64,000 bases of DNA from JAJZQZ01 sp963790415 (GTDB lineage: Bacteria; Actinomycetota; Thermoleophilia; RBG-16-64-13): assembly GCA_963790415.1 (NCBI GenBank), contig CAWBOK010000003.1:62001-126000 (forward strand), written 5' to 3'. This document shows, in pieces, positions 18,100 to 27,289 of the stretch. The stretch's first letter is position 1. Every line of letters starts with the position of its first letter. Under the pieces are notes generated by a model. It saw nothing but the letters and a program-made list of their open reading frames with translations, was not told where the DNA came from and ran no database searches. The translations under genes were made by a program, and so were the position numbers.

Positions 18100-20226
18100 T
18101 CAGCAGGGGAGAACGAACGGCACCACCTGGTTGCGGCCGGCACGCTTCGCGCGATACATACTCCAATCGGCCCGATCGATGAGTTCTTCCTTGTTGCCGG
18201 CGTCGGTCGGGTATCTGGCAACCCCGATGCTCACCGTGAGGGCGCCTCCCTCCGACAGCTCCCTTGTGCCCTCGACAGCGGCACGGATGCGCTCGGCGAC
18301 CTCCAGCGTCCCTCGGCTGCCGACCTCGGGCAGCACGACCGTGAACTCCTCGCCACCGTAACGGCCGACGAGGTCGATACTCCGCACGCAGCCCTCGATG
18401 ATGCGCGCCACTGTACGCAGCGCGCGGTCGCCGGCGCTGTGTCCGAATCGATCGTTGTACTGCTTGAAGTTGTCCAGATCGCAGAAGAGCAGCGAGAGCT
18501 CTGTGCCCTCCCGCGAGGCTCGAACCAACTCCTCGGCCAATCGCTCATGAATGTACCGGTGGTTGTACAGACCGGTGAGACCATCGGTGATCGAGTCGAT
18601 CTCGGCCCGGGTCAGGCGCGCAGTGGCGGCGTCCACAACGCGGGAGGGGCCGCGTACGAGGTGGCCGGGAATCTCAACACCGTCCAACGCAGGAACGTCC
18701 ACCGCCACCGCGGCTACTATCGCGCCGTCTCGATCGCGCAACGGTACCGACGTGGTTAGCCATACACCGAACTCGTCGGCAAAGAAGACGAGTGAGTCGA
18801 CCTCCCTGCCGGTCAGGACGCTCTGTAGGCCATGGTCCAGGAAGAACTCATCACCGAGATTATTCTTGTCGGGGCTCCCGTCCTCCTCCGCGTCGACGAC
18901 GAACACCGCTTTGTTGCGGCCGCCGAATGCCTGTGTGTAGATGAAGCGGATCGGAGGATTCTCGTGACGCACTGCGCGCAACGCGTCTGCGATCTCCCGG
19001 TACTCCGGTCGACTCTGATCGTCCGGTTTACTCAGCAGCTTGTGCTTCTCGACGTCGACACGTGACGCAGCCTCTCTGGCCACCCCTTTCGCCCACCTCC
19101 GGCGTCGTCTCAGACGACCCAGTACTCTCAGGAAGGCTGTGACCATCTCAGGGTCGAACTGACTCCCCCGGCACCGCCTAAGCTCGGCCACACATTCCCT
19201 GTAGGAGAGGAACATGCGGTAGGATCGGTTGAGCGACATGGCGTCATAGGCATCCACCACTGCGAAGACCCGCGCCAGCAGTGGGATATCCAGGCCTACG
19301 AGCCCATCGGGATAGCCTCCTCCCCCGAACCGCTCGTGATGATGACGCACCCCAGCCACCACCTCCTCGGCGAACAGAGGGCGAACGATGTCGGCGCTGA
19401 CGACCGGATGCTGCCGCATGAGCTCCCACTCCTCAGAGTTGAGGGGTCCTTGCTTCAGCAGGATACGATCGGAGACGCCGATCTTGCCGATATCGTGCAA
19501 GAAGGCGGCGTCGGCACACTCGCCGAGCAAACGCGGGTCCCAGCCAAGCTCCCGCAGCAACAAGACCGCATACGTGGACACGCGGGCGGCGTGGCCGAGC
19601 GTGTAGTAGTCTTTCGCGCTCAGCGCCGTGCCGAGTCCCTTGAGAGTGTTCACATGCAGGGCGCGCATCTCCTCGTATAGGCGCGCGTTTCCCACTGCCA
19701 ACGAAAACTGCAGGCCGATTCGAACGAGTAGCTCGCGGTGCGCTAGGAGTGAGTGACCGCGCATCGTCCACAAACCGAGGACGCCGACGAGCCCATCGCC
19801 ACTATGCACGCCGAAGAGTGCACCGGGCCTCTGCGGGCGGCCGTTCGGCCCCAGGATAAGTACGCGCTCCTCGCGCAATGTGGCAAGCAGGTCGTGGTCG
19901 CCGCCCAGGAACTCCAGAGGTGAGGGCTCCCCGGGCGGAGCCCCGGTCGCGAAGGCCTCGTGGAAGGCGCCGTCCGGACCTTGGAGCATCAGCCTGGCTT
20001 CTTCCACGGGGGCCAGCCTACCCAACTCCTCGACCAGGACCCGAACGATCTCGCCGACTTCGTGGCTCTCCCCCATATGACCGGCGATCCGGTCGAGCAG
20101 ATCGGCGTCACGAAGCAGGTCGCGACGCGCCTCCAGCCGCTGGGCAAGAAGCGCGACGGCCAAGGGCCCGCCGGGCAACTCGACGAGTGGGGCATTAATG
20201 TGTTCCATACCTCGCACTTTCGGCAT
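18100..20226 (-). CDS. Cyclic-di-GMP enzyme with sensor region, HD-GYP and GGDEF domains
   Basis: About 708 residues. Residues ~50-180 look like a GAF sensor. The HD-GYP phosphodiesterase follows: FLHDIGKIGVSDRILLK (HD), then HHHERFGGGGYPDGL (GYP loop). A second sensor-like stretch (~400-530) precedes a C-terminal GGDEF domain: SITDGLTGLYNHRYIHERL, then RSIDLVGRYGGEEF. GGEEF is an active-type motif, and RSID five residues before it is the product-inhibition I-site. Synthesis and degradation of c-di-GMP may thus be in one chain with the order HD-GYP then GGDEF. Three starts are possible (TTG 20268, ATG 20226, ATG 20208); none has a strong ribosome site. Confidence 0.88.
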   Translation of the reverse strand: MPKVRGMEHINAPLVELPGGPLAVALLAQRLEARRDLLRDADLLDRIAGHMGESHEVGEIVRVLVEELGRLAPVEEARLMLQGPDGAFHEAFATGAPPGEPSPLEFLGGDHDLLATLREERVLILGPNGRPQRPGALFGVHSGDGLVGVLGLWTMRGHSLLAHRELLVRIGLQFSLAVGNARLYEEMRALHVNTLKGLGTALSAKDYYTLGHAARVSTYAVLLLRELGWDPRLLGECADAAFLHDIGKIGVSDRILLKQGPLNSEEWELMRQHPVVSADIVRPLFAEEVVAGVRHHHERFGGGGYPDGLVGLDIPLLARVFAVVDAYDAMSLNRSYRMFLSYRECVAELRRCRGSQFDPEMVTAFLRVLGRLRRRRRWAKGVAREAASRVDVEKHKLLSKPDDQSRPEYREIADALRAVRHENPPIRFIYTQAFGGRNKAVFVVDAEEDGSPDKNNLGDEFFLDHGLQSVLTGREVDSLVFFADEFGVWLTTSVPLRDRDGAIVAAVAVDVPALDGVEIPGHLVRGPSRVVDAATARLTRAEIDSITDGLTGLYNHRYIHERLAEELVRASREGTELSLLFCDLDNFKQYNDRFGHSAGDRALRTVARIIEGCVRSIDLVGRYGGEEFTVVLPEVGSRGTLEVAERIRAAVEGTRELSEGGALTVSIGVARYPTDAGNKEELIDRADWSMYRAKRAGRNQVVPFVLPC

Positions 20227-20336
20227 CGCGAGCACCGGACTTGACCAGAACACTTTGGACGGCTCCAAACCTCCGCTGCAATCAGCGAAGGCTCCGCCCT
20301 GCGGAACGGGTCGTCGCCATGACGTAGAATGCGACC

Positions 20337-21560
20337 ATGCGAGTTCTCCGCCTGTTCGCCTTGGTGATCGGAGCCGCGGCAGCCATGCTATCCGCGTCGA
20401 CAGCGCCCGCCTGGGGGCGTTCGTTCCCCGATGTTCCCGCAGGCTATCCGTATGCTACCGCCGTCGCCGAGGTCTCGGCACAGGGCATCATGACGGGATA
20501 CGACGACGGCAGCTTCCGCCCCGCGGACCCGGTGACGCGACAGCAGTTCGCGAAGATGGTAGTTGTAGCCCTGGGCCTGCCCGTGACCGAAGGCGACGCG
20601 TGCCTCTTCACCGACGTCGCCCGCTCCTCGGGCCCGGACCCCCTCTATCCAGACCACTACGTCGCTGTCGCCGCCTCCAATGGCATCACCACCGGGATCT
20701 CGGCGACTCGCTTCGGCCCCTGGAGATCGATCGCCCGAGCGCAGTTGATCAGCATGGTGATCCGCGGCGCGGAGTCGGTTGCGCCCGACACGTTGGCGTC
20801 GCCGCCTTCCGGCTACACAGCCGCTTGGCGCCCGAGCTTCAGCCCACAGCACGGAGAGAACGTGCGCCTCGCTCAATACAACGGGCTGCTGGCCGGGCTG
20901 CCCCAATCGACCCTCGATCCCTGGGGCCCGATGTCGCGGGGCGAGGCGGCCCAGGTCCTGAGTAACCTCCTGCGGAGTCTGGCGGACGGTCCGGGCGTGC
21001 GATCGGGCCCGGTGGTGGCCTTCCAACCTTCGCACCAGGACGACACCGGCGCGGCCGATTGGCATGAGTACCGCATCTGCGGCGACATCGCCCAACGGAC
21101 GATCGCCCTGCTCGAAGGCTCGCCGTTCGAGACCGTCCTCGCCTGGGAGACCGGCATGGGCCTCACCGGCTCCAACAACAACGGGTCCAACGCCGCGGCA
21201 TTCGACTCCGAGATCGGCAAGTCCAACGACGCGGGCGCCGACTACTTCATCTCCATCCACAACGACGGAAGCGCCCCCAGCGGGGTACTCGGCATGTACT
21301 TCACCGGCGACACCCGTTCGGCGGAACTCGCCGAGACGATGGCGCGGAGCGTCAGCCGCCAGATCGGCCTGCCCTACCGGGGGATCCGCGGCCGCCCCCT
21401 CTACAGTCTCGATGCGGGCCGGAACCACGCCCCCGTGCGTGTCCTGCTGGAGATCGGGGACAACGTCCAGGATCGCGCCTTCTTGGATGATCCGGCCGGG
21501 CGGCAGAAGATCGCCGCGGCGCTCGCGTGCGAAGTGAGCCTGCTGCCGGTGATCAAGTAG
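20337..21560 (+). CDS. Secreted SLH-domain N-acetylmuramoyl-L-alanine amidase (Amidase_3)
   Basis: 407 residues. Residues 1-27 are a signal peptide. Two to three SLH repeats follow (FPDVPAGYPYATAVAEVSAQ; MTGYDDGSFRPADPVTRQQF; a degenerate third near residue 190), which would bind secondary cell-wall polymer. From ~225 the amidase begins: PSHQDDTG with the first zinc His, then FISIHNDGSA (second zinc His) and VLLEIGDNVQDRAFL with the catalytic Glu. It cleaves the stem peptide from glycan during wall turnover. SLH anchoring suggests an S-layer or wall polymer that accepts SLH domains; the subtilase at 57947 uses the same anchor. Confidence 0.88.
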   Translation: MRVLRLFALVIGAAAAMLSASTAPAWGRSFPDVPAGYPYATAVAEVSAQGIMTGYDDGSFRPADPVTRQQFAKMVVVALGLPVTEGDACLFTDVARSSGPDPLYPDHYVAVAASNGITTGISATRFGPWRSIARAQLISMVIRGAESVAPDTLASPPSGYTAAWRPSFSPQHGENVRLAQYNGLLAGLPQSTLDPWGPMSRGEAAQVLSNLLRSLADGPGVRSGPVVAFQPSHQDDTGAADWHEYRICGDIAQRTIALLEGSPFETVLAWETGMGLTGSNNNGSNAAAFDSEIGKSNDAGADYFISIHNDGSAPSGVLGMYFTGDTRSAELAETMARSVSRQIGLPYRGIRGRPLYSLDAGRNHAPVRVLLEIGDNVQDRAFLDDPAGRQKIAAALACEVSLLPVIK

Positions 21561-21565
21561 GACGG

Positions 21566-21967
21566 TCAGCGAAGATCGAGCTGCACCAAGTCCAAATCCG
21601 TCTGCGGGAAGACGGCTCCCACACAGAGGAGAGGTTGGCCTGCCAGCCGCGCCACCGCATAGGTCAGGCAATCGCCGAAATTGAGTCCGGCTTCGTGCCG
21701 GCTCTTGCCGAAACGCGCATACGCCGCGATCGCCTCACGGGCGTGCACCTCTCCGAACGGTATCACCGACAGCCCGAACTCCTCGACGAACTGTCTGAGC
21801 CAACCGGATCCCAGCTCTCCGAATCTGCTCTCTATGACAATGCCGGTTTCCACAAGCGTTGGTGAACCGATACCGAGTACGTCCGCCCCAGTGAGCCCCT
21901 GGAGGATAGCCCCGTGGCCCGGCTCCTTGAGGAACACCGCGAGGATGGCCGACGTATCGACGATCAT
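21566..21967 (-). CDS. vapC: VapC-type PIN-domain toxin 1
   Basis: 133 residues. The PIN acidic residues are in place: MIVDTSAILAVF (first Asp), PTLVETGIVI (Glu), FGKSRHEAGLNFGDCLTYA (Asp of the FGDC motif). Such toxins cleave tRNA or rRNA using Mg2+. Its ATG overlaps the VapB stop in ATGA, the standard arrangement. It ends 5 bp from the convergent amidase stop with no visible terminator. Confidence 0.92.
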   Translation of the reverse strand: MIVDTSAILAVFLKEPGHGAILQGLTGADVLGIGSPTLVETGIVIESRFGELGSGWLRQFVEEFGLSVIPFGEVHAREAIAAYARFGKSRHEAGLNFGDCLTYAVARLAGQPLLCVGAVFPQTDLDLVQLDLR

Positions 21968-22236
21968 ACGCCGTCAGGGCCGTACCCCAAGATGTGGTCG
22001 TCGAGTTCGGAATCGTGCGGCAATCCCAACTGGTCGCTGGGGATCTTGGACCAGATCTCCCGCTCGAGAAAGCGCTCCAGATGAGCCCGACGTTCGCTGG
22101 GAACGATGCGGAACGCCAACCTATCGCGCCGTTCCTCGAGAGCCGTCCGGATCGCCTGCGTCTTCGATTCCCCGGTCATAGCGGCGATCTCCGCGACCAG
22201 GCGTTCGACTTCGACATTCTTTATGTTCAGCGCCAC
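21964..22236 (-). CDS. vapB: VapB-type antitoxin 1 (PSK-type transcription factor)
   Basis: About 90 residues starting VALNIKNVEVERLVAEIAAM, the characteristic beginning of this antitoxin family: a swapped-hairpin/RHH DNA-binding N-terminus, then a charged toxin-binding tail. AAGGAG lies six bases before GTG 22236, so this start is chosen rather than ATG 22272, which lacks a site. It would bind VapC and its own promoter. Confidence 0.9.
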   Translation of the reverse strand: MALNIKNVEVERLVAEIAAMTGESKTQAIRTALEERRDRLAFRIVPSERRAHLERFLEREIWSKIPSDQLGLPHDSELDDHILGYGPDGV

Positions 22237-22262
22237 CAGCGTCTCCTTGATCTCACGGGACG

Positions 22263-22291
22263 ATGGTAGCACTAATGATTAATGGTGTAAA
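22263..22291 (-). promoter_or_regulatory. Promoter of vapBC pair 1
   Basis: The minus strand has TTTACA (22286-22291), a 17-bp spacer, and TACCAT (22263-22268), about 30 bp upstream of GTG 22236. The spacer is partly palindromic (CATTAATCATTAGTG), a plausible antitoxin operator. The block is AT-rich against the surroundings. Confidence 0.65.
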
Positions 22292-22297
22292 TCCACC

Positions 22298-22711
22298 CTA
22301 CTCAAAGGCAGAGGTCTCCGGAACCAGATCGAAACCTTCCTGAGCGAAGTGCCGGTCGAGCGCCAGAGCAGTCGTGAGCTTCAGCCGGCGCATTATGACG
22401 AAACTCAGGCAATCGACCAACGAGTATCCCTTGTCGGGGCGCTCCACGAACAGACGCCACGCCGCCGCCTCGTCGGCAATGTCGGGATGCACCAAGGTGA
22501 TGTCAGATGAAGCTCGAATGAAAGTGCCCGCCTGGGTCGCATGGGTATGGCTTAGACGGCCCACCATGAGCGCCGCTAGCTCGGCGAGAACGTGGGTAGT
22601 CGTCACCACCGGCCTCTCGCTCCCCATGAGAACTCGGGCCACGCTGTCGTGCGACGGGGACCCGATGTGGAAGAACTCGAACCAGGCAGAGGTGTCGACG
22701 AAGAGCGTCAA
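22298..22711 (-). CDS. VapC-type PIN-domain toxin 2
   Basis: 137 residues: MTLFVDTSAWFEFFH (first Asp), VTTTHVLAELAALMV (Glu), DKGYSLVDCLSFVIMRR (third Asp) and the final ALALDRHFAQEGFDLVP of the PIN fold. The start appears to be TTG at 22711; no ATG is available before the first PIN motif. It lies 18 bp after the antitoxin stop. A ribonuclease toxin role is inferred from the family. Confidence 0.88.
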   Translation of the reverse strand: MTLFVDTSAWFEFFHIGSPSHDSVARVLMGSERPVVTTTHVLAELAALMVGRLSHTHATQAGTFIRASSDITLVHPDIADEAAAWRLFVERPDKGYSLVDCLSFVIMRRLKLTTALALDRHFAQEGFDLVPETSAFE

Positions 22712-22729
22712 GACGGGGGAGCAGCGAGA

Positions 22730-22987
22730 TCAGGCGTCCGGTTCGGCAGATCGCTTGGGCCAGCCATACAGGTAGTGGTCGTGATCGACACCCTCGAGGC
22801 CCCCGCCGGAGAAGAGCCCCGCCATATCCTCCAAGCGAGGACCCTCCGCACACCGAGCGCCCATATCGCTGTCGATGAGGTCTCGGATGACGGCCGAGAG
22901 GCTGCTTCCGCGGGCGGAAGCCTGCCTCTTGACGTACAGATACTGTCTGTCTTCCAGGGAGATCTGTGTGCGTGTCATACGTGCCAT
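22730..22987 (-). CDS. Ribbon-helix-helix antitoxin 2
   Basis: About 85 residues. RTQISLEDRQYLYVKRQASA followed by SLSAVIRDLID is a clear RHH DNA-binding domain; the C-terminal half is acidic and would wrap the toxin. Several Met codons lie at the start; ATG 22987 (MARMTRTQISL) is preferred because AGGGTG lies eight bases upstream. It pairs with the PIN toxin immediately downstream. Confidence 0.85.
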   Translation of the reverse strand: MARMTRTQISLEDRQYLYVKRQASARGSSLSAVIRDLIDSDMGARCAEGPRLEDMAGLFSGGGLEGVDHDHYLYGWPKRSAEPDA

Positions 22988-23060
22988 TCTCAATCACCCT
23001 GCGATGCCGCGCCATCGGACTTTGGTTGCAGACGCCGATCATCGGCTCACCATGAGTTAC

Positions 23061-23085
23061 ATCATACATCATATGGTACGATATG
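23061..23085 (-). promoter_or_regulatory. Promoter and palindromic operator of toxin-antitoxin pair 2
   Basis: CATATGGTACGATATG at 23070-23085 is a near-perfect 16-bp palindrome (14 of 16). A minus-strand TATGAT at 23061-23066 is a good -10 box, so the palindrome overlaps the spacer. This is the classic layout for antitoxin autoregulation. It also lies just beyond the end of the benzoyl-CoA reductase operon. Confidence 0.65.
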
Positions 23086-23097
23086 TGGTGCCGAGCG

Positions 23098-24306
23098 TCA
23101 CTCCCGCGCCGCGACGACCTCCAGGAAACTCTCCAGCTGCCCCAGCCCGCGGGCCCGGTCGAAGAGCTGGGGATCGTTGTGGTCGCCTTCCAGCAGTAGT
23201 CCGGGGACGCCCTTGCGCTCTTGGAGCATGCGCCGCAGCTCGACCTGCACCAGGCTGAACGGCTTGCAGCTGCGGTCGGAGTGGAAGACGACCCCGTGGA
23301 CGTCGTAGAGGTCGATCAATTCGGAGAGCAGCTCGTAGCGCTTGCCGATCTGGACGTTCAAGAAGCCGGCGCCTGTGTAGGCGGCGAAGGAGCGGATGGG
23401 GTCGTCGAGGTCGACCGGGCCCATGTAGCGGGGGCCCCAGGCCTGGGTGTAGGTGTCGGTGACGAAGTTGGCCCCCCGTTCGGCCATCTCGCCGAAGAGC
23501 TTCAGGTCGAACCAGGGCGGCAGGTTGTCCCAGAGCAGCCGGTAGCGCTCGCCGGGCACGGCGGCGAAGCCCTCGTCCACCCGCTGCTTGACCTCGTCGC
23601 GCAGGGCACGCAGGTGGGCCACGTACTGCGGCGTGCCCCGCAGAGCGACCATGGGGAACATGTGCGTGAAGATGTCGGCCGCGGTGATGGGACCGGGGTG
23701 CGCCGCCCGCAGAGCCAGCACCTCCGACCACAGGGCCTTGCCCTCATTCGAGAGGCGCACGACCTCCCGCAGCCGGTCGGGGTCGAGGGTGCGGCCGGTC
23801 TGCTCCTCCAGCCACGCGATCATGCGCCGGAGTTCGCTCTCGACGTAGTCCAGATTGATGCCGGTGGAGTCCTCGCGCACCAGCGGGGTGTCGAGGACGA
23901 ACGTGGGCACGTGCCACTCCCGGGCGACGGCCCGCCACCAGACCATGATCATGATGCACGAGTTCATGGAGTCCACCTGGATGGTGGGATGCGGCAGGGG
24001 TCCGTACGGCCCCTCTCCCGAGAAGACCGAGCCCAAAGTAGCCCGCACGTAGGAGCAGAGGTCGGGGCTGAACCCACGCGATTCCGCTATGGCCGACAGC
24101 TTCGGGGTGAGCTTCAAGGCCCCGCAGGCCGCGCCGTAGTTCTCGGGATAGAACGGGAAGATGTCCATGGCGTAGAAGATCTCGCAGGGCACGCCGACGT
24201 TCAGCCAGGCCGTCGGCCGGCCTTCGGCGGCCGCGGCGAAGAGCCCGTCGTAGTAGCCCTTGATGAGACCCTTCAGGCTGTTGGTGGCCTCCAGGCGCGC
24301 CGCCAT
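23098..24306 (-). CDS. bcrB: Benzoyl-CoA reductase subunit, BcrB/BzdO-like (2-hydroxyacyl-CoA dehydratase family)
   Basis: About 402 residues, intact. It belongs to the HgdB/BcrB family that holds substrate and a [4Fe-4S] cluster. Family features are VPCEIFYAMDIFPFYPENYG, SYVRATLGSVF after a conserved Cys (SPDLCSY), VDSMNSCIMIMVWWRA, and late HSDRSCKPFSLVQVELRRML. The conserved Cys residues in these motifs are the expected cluster ligands. In class I benzoyl-CoA reductase this subunit and BcrC form the ring-reducing module, while BcrA/BcrD deliver electrons with ATP hydrolysis. ATG 24306 overlaps the preceding stop (TGATG). Assignment to the benzoyl-CoA branch rests on the neighbouring bcrAD, dch and ligase genes. 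Confidence 0.85.
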   Translation of the reverse strand: MAARLEATNSLKGLIKGYYDGLFAAAAEGRPTAWLNVGVPCEIFYAMDIFPFYPENYGAACGALKLTPKLSAIAESRGFSPDLCSYVRATLGSVFSGEGPYGPLPHPTIQVDSMNSCIMIMVWWRAVAREWHVPTFVLDTPLVREDSTGINLDYVESELRRMIAWLEEQTGRTLDPDRLREVVRLSNEGKALWSEVLALRAAHPGPITAADIFTHMFPMVALRGTPQYVAHLRALRDEVKQRVDEGFAAVPGERYRLLWDNLPPWFDLKLFGEMAERGANFVTDTYTQAWGPRYMGPVDLDDPIRSFAAYTGAGFLNVQIGKRYELLSELIDLYDVHGVVFHSDRSCKPFSLVQVELRRMLQERKGVPGLLLEGDHNDPQLFDRARGLGQLESFLEVVAARE

Positions 24307-25599
24307 CACAGCCCTCGCTCGTCGTCGTCGAAGTCGTCTTCGATCTGCTCGCGGAAGGCCTCCAGGCGGGTGCGCACCTGCTCGAAGCCCTGACTGCGAT
24401 GCTCGCCTTCGATCATGACGGCCGGGATGCCCTCCGCCGCCAACCGGTCGCGTAGGATAGGGCCACTCCACTTCCTCGGAGTCGCAGTACCGGGTCAGGT
24501 AGAACACCACGCCGCGGGCGCCCGAGCCACGCACTTGTGAGATCAGATGGTCGGCGCGGGGCTCGGCGGGCTCCTTGACCGAGCACGGCGGCTTGGTCAG
24601 GTATGCCCGCGCCAGGGCCAGCCAAGGGTCGGCGACCAGAGAGGGCGCGGCCGTCCCGGTATCGCCAGCTGCGGCCGTCGCCCCCGCCGCGGCCGCAGCC
24701 GTCTCGGCCACACGCACCGAGTACCAGCGCGAGCCGGTGGAGATGTCGTCGGCGATGAGATAGAGGCCCGCCTGCTCGATGAGGGCCGCCAGCTCGACGT
24801 TGTCGAAGGTGGTGCCCGACAACACCACGGGGAGGGCATCGCCGGGCTCGCCCGCCGGCGGATGAGCCATGAGCGCCGACAGTTCCTGCGTGAACTCGTC
24901 GGGGAGCATCGTGGTGGCGGCGATCAGCACCGCCAGGTAGTCGCTGCCGGAGAGCGCCATCTCGCGGGTGGCCCGGCGCCGGGCCAGTTCGGCCACCAGC
25001 GCCCGCTTCTGGTCGCAGGCGACGATAGACTCGATGAGCCGGTGATCCTCGATAGGAGTGTCGAGGGCCGCCGCCATGCGGCCCGAGACCTCGCGCAGTT
25101 CGGCGGCCAGGTACCGTGCAGCGGTATCGGTGGTCGTCACCGTGGGGTAGCGCACGAAGTCCACCATAGGGGCTGAGCCGCTGCGCGTCCCAGACGGCGA
25201 AGACACCGCGCAACGAGTCGCAGTAGCGCGTGAAGAGCACGCCAGTCGAGCGACGGTCAGGTCTCCGCGCAACGCCTGATCGAGCAGGTTGCGCGCCGCC
25301 GGGCAGGCGTAGCCCTGGATGTGCTCCATCGAGCGCGAGTCGTCCCGGCCGTCGACGGTCACCCGATAGGGGATGCAGCCCGTGGGCCATGATCAGCTCC
25401 TCGGGCAGGTAGCTGTCGAAGTAGCCCACGACCTGCAGGCCGGTGCGCTCTTTCAGCCGGGCGAGTTCGGCCCGAGGCTCGGCCGCCACCGCTCGCAGGC
25501 GCTCGAGCGCGCGCACGCCCCGCGAGGCCCCACCCGCGGCGCGCCGCGCCGCCGCCCAGACCGAGCCGTGCCCGCGGAAGCCGCGGGGGCGGCCACCAC
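24306..25599 (-). CDS. bcrC: Benzoyl-CoA reductase subunit, BcrC/BzdN-like (multiple apparent frameshifts)
   Basis: Pieces in different frames join into a ~420-residue HgdC/BcrC-type protein: TGLQVVGYFDSYLPEELIMA, then HIQGYACPAARNLLDQALRG (Cys), VLFTRYCDSLRGVFAVWD (Cys), an intact block from YPTVTTTDTAARYLAAELRE to FYLTRYCDSEEVEWPY (Cys), and the end GIPAVMIEGEHRSQGFEQVR with stop 24306-24308. The three Cys motifs are the cluster-binding signature. Shifts lie near 24455, 25165, 25200-25260 and 25375. The start is unclear; a GTG overlapping the ligase stop at 25599 is likely. A long acidic tail (EDDFDDDERGL) ends the protein. Confidence 0.8.
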
Positions 25600-27143
25600 T
25601 ACAGGTCTCCCTCTGAGGCCATCCGCCTCAGCTCTGTCTTGAGGATCTTGCCTGTCGCGCTCTTGGGTAGTGCGTCCATGAACTCCACCGACTTGGGCGC
25701 CTTGTAGCTCGCCAGCTGCGACTTGCAGTACACGATTATCTGTTCACCGGACACATCCGCCCCGGCGCGCAACACGATGCACGCCTTCACGTTCTCGCCG
25801 AACACCGGGTCGGGCACGCCGATCACGGCGCACTCCGCCACCGCCTCGTGCAGGTAGAGCACTTCTTCCACCTCGCGGGGCCAGATCTTGAGACCGGCGG
25901 AGTTCACCATGTCCTTGATCCGGTCGACGATGAAGAAGTAGCCTTCCTCGTCCATCATGCCCACGTCGCCCGTCTTCAGCCAGCCGTCCACGATGGCGTC
26001 GGCCGTGGCTTCCGGGTTGTTGTAGTAGCCCTTCATGACGTTCGGGCCCTTGATCACGAGTTCGCCCACCTCGCCCGGCGGACACGGCCCGGTTGGACTC
26101 GTCCCAGACCTGCACCTCGACGTTCTCGATGGGCGTGCCGATAGAGCCCAGCCTTGTGCCGGAACTCGTGGTTGTACGTGGCCGAGGGGCTGGACTCGGT
26201 GAGTCCCCAGCCCTCGTTGATCTTGAGACCGAACCGCTCGTACCACTGTCGGGCGATCTCGGTGGGCATGGCGGAGGCAGCCGAGAAGCAGTACTCGACC
26301 GATGCGAAGGCCTCGTCCACCAGCTCCCGGATCCGGGTAAGCTCAGAATCAGGATGTAGATGGTGGGCACGGCATACCAGCGGGTCACCCTCTCCTTCTT
26401 CATCGCCCGGAGCACCGGCTCCATCTCGAACCGGGGCAGGATGATCAGCGCCGCCCCGACGGCCACAGAGCGCCGTTGAAGATGAGGTTCTGCGCGAACG
26501 AGTGGTACATGGGCAGGAAGCACACCATGCGGTCGGTGCGCGCGGTCATCCCGTGTCGTGGGCGTTGCTGAAGCTGTTCGCCATCACGTTGCCGTGGGTG
26601 AGCACGACGCCCTTGGGCTTGCCCGTGGTGCCGGAGGTGTAGATGATCTCGGCGCCCGTCGTTCGCGGTCGGTGTAGAGCGTCTCGAACCGCTCCGGGCG
26701 TGCCGGTCGAAGAGCTCCCAGAAGTCCAGGTCGACTCCCGCGGGGAGGCCGACTTCCTGGCCCACGGCGATGACCCGCTCGCACGGCGGGGATCTGCGCT
26801 CGCGCTCGGGCACCTCGCCGCGATAGTGATCGCCCACCACGAGTAGCCGACTTGGAGTCGTTCACCATGAACTCCACCTCGCCGCACTTGCACATGGACG
26901 AGATGGACACCGCGATGGCGCCCACTTTGAGGATGCCGTAGAAGGCGATCGCGAACTCGGCCGAATTGCCCAGGAAGAGGCCGATCCGATCGCCCGGCGC
27001 GACGCCCAGCTCGGTCAGCGCGTGCGCGAACCGGTCGGCGTCGCGTCGGAACTCGGCGACGACCAGCGCCGCTCCCCGTCCACGATGGCGTCGTTGTCGG
27101 GGAAGAAGATGGTGTTGCGGTCGAGGGCGTCCGCGATGTTCAT
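25599..27143 (-). CDS. AMP-forming acyl-CoA ligase (many apparent frameshifts)
   Basis: An ANL-superfamily adenylate-forming ligase of about 510 residues after joining frames. Visible motifs are MNIADALDRNTIFFPDNDAI, ALTELGVAPGDRIGLFLGNS-like text, IIYTSGTTGKPKGVVLTHGN (P-loop), NEGWGLTESSPSATYN (motif A5), WLKTGDVGMMDEEGYFFIVD and DRIKDMVNSAGLKIWPREVE (hinge), ending LPKSATGKILKTELRR with the catalytic Lys. It activates a carboxylic acid to its CoA thioester using ATP. Within this operon it is the natural candidate for benzoate- or related aromatic-acid-CoA ligase, though sequence signatures resemble fatty-acid ligases too. At least seven shifts occur between 26080 and 27080. Confidence 0.8.
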
Positions 27144-27289
27144 GTGCAGCTCTGCGCCGCTGGGCCGTGTCGTCTGCGTGGTCCGTTGCCTGCTGTCGTC
27201 TGGGACCTGTCGTCTTCGCGCCGTCCTGGAGCGCCCTCTCGATCGATGGCGACCGCGCGCGGGGTCGGTCGACCCCCGGGAGCGACGTC

